Shown here: in pieces, positions 62,346 to 64,000 of the stretch
How positions within the stretch are numbered: position 1 is the first letter of the stretch
Layout of the letters: every line of letters starts with the position of its first letter
DNA from: Acanthaster planci
Lineage: Eukaryota; Echinodermata; Asteroidea; Valvatida; Acanthasteridae
Reading direction: 5' to 3'
Assembly (NCBI RefSeq): GCF_001949145.1
Contig: NW_019091470.1
Span: 376,260 to 440,259, forward strand
Length of the DNA stretch: 64,000 nt
Notes under the pieces: generated by a model
Database searches by the model: none
Seen by the model: the letters and a program-made list of their open reading frames with translations, nothing else
Told to the model about the DNA's origin: nothing
Program-made: the position numbers and the translations under genes

Positions 62346-62808
62346 ACAGCAACTTTTGAAGTAGCCACTGCTCTTCTCCATTTTAAACTGAGGGGCGAAG
62401 CCAATGTGAAGGGTACAACTTTACAGAAAAGCAGGGGGTCCAAGGGCGGGTATTGCGTGGCTTGCAAATTTCCATATTTTCTCCAAGCGTGGTAGGCGTT
62501 GTACAAGTGTCGGAATGTAGGAGTTGGAGATACACTGCCAGGGCTTCAGTCGAGTTAAAATCGCTGAGTAAAGGACTTTGGAGGTAGAAGTCGTTGGTAT
62601 GCTTCCTTCCTGCCTCCGTAAACTACTGGCACGGCTCCCGCGTTATCCCAAACATTCTCTGCGATATATTCATCACATTCGGAATTCTCGAGTGCAAGAT
62701 AGAACTTGTACCGTGCCAAGACACGCGTACAATTCCTCGCACAGGCATCAAAGATGGGTAAGCATTGTGCGGTTCCACACTTACCATACACATCCACGGG
62801 GACGTGCC
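62346..62808 (-). pseudogene. Truncated fucosyltransferase (GT10) pseudogene
   Basis: This matches 60064-60544 of the intact gene closely. It begins at the equivalent of HVPVDVYGKCG and keeps FYLALENSECDEYIAENVWD and VPVVYGGRKEAYQRLLPPKSF, but lacks the anchor, stem and first half of the catalytic domain. A 9-base deletion shortens the DNALNAG region, a further 5-base deletion after PPKSF breaks the frame, and the segment before MYNAYHAWRK is rearranged. TEK of the signature is AEN here, removing a residue usually conserved. Both ends stop abruptly against unrelated sequence. It is a dead partial tandem copy. Confidence 0.9.
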
Positions 62809-64000
62809 AAATTTGAGAACATGTAATAGACCTTGAAATTATTGACAGCAATTCAATAGGTGGAAGTGAAAAACCAGCCAGTTGCACTAGTATGTTAAAC
62901 TTAGCGAAACCCTCGAGGAAATTAGAGGACAAATATACCTTGGTGTAGTTAATTAAAACCCTCCGAGACAATTGTCATTTTTTTTTAACTCATAACGTGG
63001 TGATTTTCTATCCCTATCCCGTTTTTTTGAACACAGATTTTGTTCGAAATGGTTTTGAAATCATTCGAGGATGTCCTCTGCACCCTGTAACCATTAAATC
63101 CGCAGAGAAATCACAGGAAAAGGTAGATCTCTCTTTCAGTAACAAGACACATGAAATAGCCTTAGGCTTATACCCTACTATCTTGCCAAGGCATGTCTAG
63201 AATTACCCACTGCAGGCACGTGCCTAGAAGGCTACAAAGCTTCAAAGACGCCCTGCAGCCTTTACAGGGTCGTTTATGGGTCACGGGCCGGGCCTGGGCA
63301 AGCCAGGCAGCCGTTGATGTAAGCCGGTGATGTCTGCCCTCCGGCAGATGTTTGTAACGAACCCCAAAACATTTTTTTAGACTTAAAAACTGACAAGAGT
63401 TTCAAAATAAAGACAATGTATCATAAAACGAATCAAGACACTACAAAAGGAATGACTTTCATTTGTGCTTTTTATTATTTTCTGAGGGTAACTAGAAAGT
63501 AAACTGATGCCTCTTCAGTTTTATATTGCCATTATTGATAAGCAAAACCGTGCTTTTGTTCCACTATAAAAGCTTCGAAGTTGCATTTATTTGTGCACAA
63601 AAACTGCTAGAAATTGTTACATTTTATCGGTAAAAATTTACTGGTTTGATGTTTCGTGGTGTAAGTATACTTGGCAATAAGCCACAATCCTCCTCTTTTC
63701 CGAAATGTTTTCAATCAGTAAATTTGGGGTTCACAATAGACCGATTGCGCCTGCTAAATCACGTGACATATGGTGGGTATCAACCCCATCACAACGTGTG
63801 TTTTGAGGGTTGTTTACAAACTATACAGCCAGGTTACGGTTTAGTACCCAGTACATCCGTAGTCTGAATACGGTGCCTACCGTCCGCGTTATCTTTGGTA
63901 AATGATACTTCCAAACTCTTTGCTTTTGGTGGACGTCGTGTTTGTAGATATCTAATACCTACTATAAGTCACTTGACTTATCGGGCGCAATCGGTTTATT
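62809..64000. other. Intergenic end of window
   Basis: No gene or RNA recognised. A GC-richer patch lies at about 63200-63350 and the rest is AT-rich. Short frames, for example at 62997-63200 on the plus strand, have no recognisable motif. Confidence 0.5.

Noticed and set aside
62273-62971. Second functional fucosyltransferase
   Set aside because: The copy lacks the anchor and half of the domain and has frame-breaking deletions, so it is listed as a pseudogene.
1-64000. CRISPR arrays, operons, bacterial or phage systems
   Set aside because: The window is spliced animal nuclear DNA; no regular spacer arrays or prokaryotic gene organisation are present.

Overview
This is a eukaryotic nuclear window, most likely from an invertebrate deuterostome (cephalochordate or ambulacrarian); the species cannot be fixed from sequence alone. 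The evidence is genes split by short introns with ordinary GT-AG sites, protein sequences close to vertebrate importin-11 and tubulin cofactor A, a Golgi GT10 fucosyltransferase locus with a decayed neighbour copy, long non-coding stretches, and many small inverted-repeat elements. One assembly gap (617 N) lies at 54967-55583.

Layout. (1) 1108-1258, minus strand: a short first coding exon with a perfect splice donor that I read as the 5' end of the homeobox gene orthopedia (otp), which would continue off the left edge. (2) 1259-31294: about 30 kb with no recognisable complete gene. It is interpreted as the otp upstream regulatory landscape and holds AT/homeodomain-site-rich islands, a possible small-gene first exon (25844-25989, minus), a 325-bp inverted-repeat element, a retrotransposon relic and an unusual 115-nt tract of only A and C. 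(3) 31295-34084, minus: a complete four-exon tubulin-specific chaperone A gene (TBCA). (4) 34085-35918: the head-to-head promoter interval between TBCA and IPO11. It contains a long inverted repeat whose two arms carry mirror-image CRE-like and YY1-like motifs, a ZNF143-like hairpin, and a repeat bearing a histone-type 3' stem-loop. (5) 35919-53394, plus: a complete importin-11 gene (IPO11), 27 coding exons and 967 codons, with one intron of the rare U12-dependent AT-AC class. (6) 53395-60002: non-coding DNA with the gap and several MITE-like elements. (7) 60003-61602, minus: a complete two-exon alpha-1,3-fucosyltransferase-type gene. (8) 62346-62808, minus: a truncated, frameshifted copy of that gene.

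The genes do not form one pathway: TBCA assists beta-tubulin folding, IPO11 imports cargo to the nucleus, and the fucosyltransferase decorates glycans in the Golgi. The order and strand of TBCA and otp match my recollection of the human 5q14 arrangement (TBCA upstream of OTP on the same strand), which suggests ancient microsynteny held by otp enhancers lying beside the bystander gene TBCA. The points most worth a second look are the AT-AC intron, the mirror-image promoter inverted repeat, the histone-stem-loop repeat family, the antisense intronic small ORF with a YY1-like start, and the otp-TBCA linkage.
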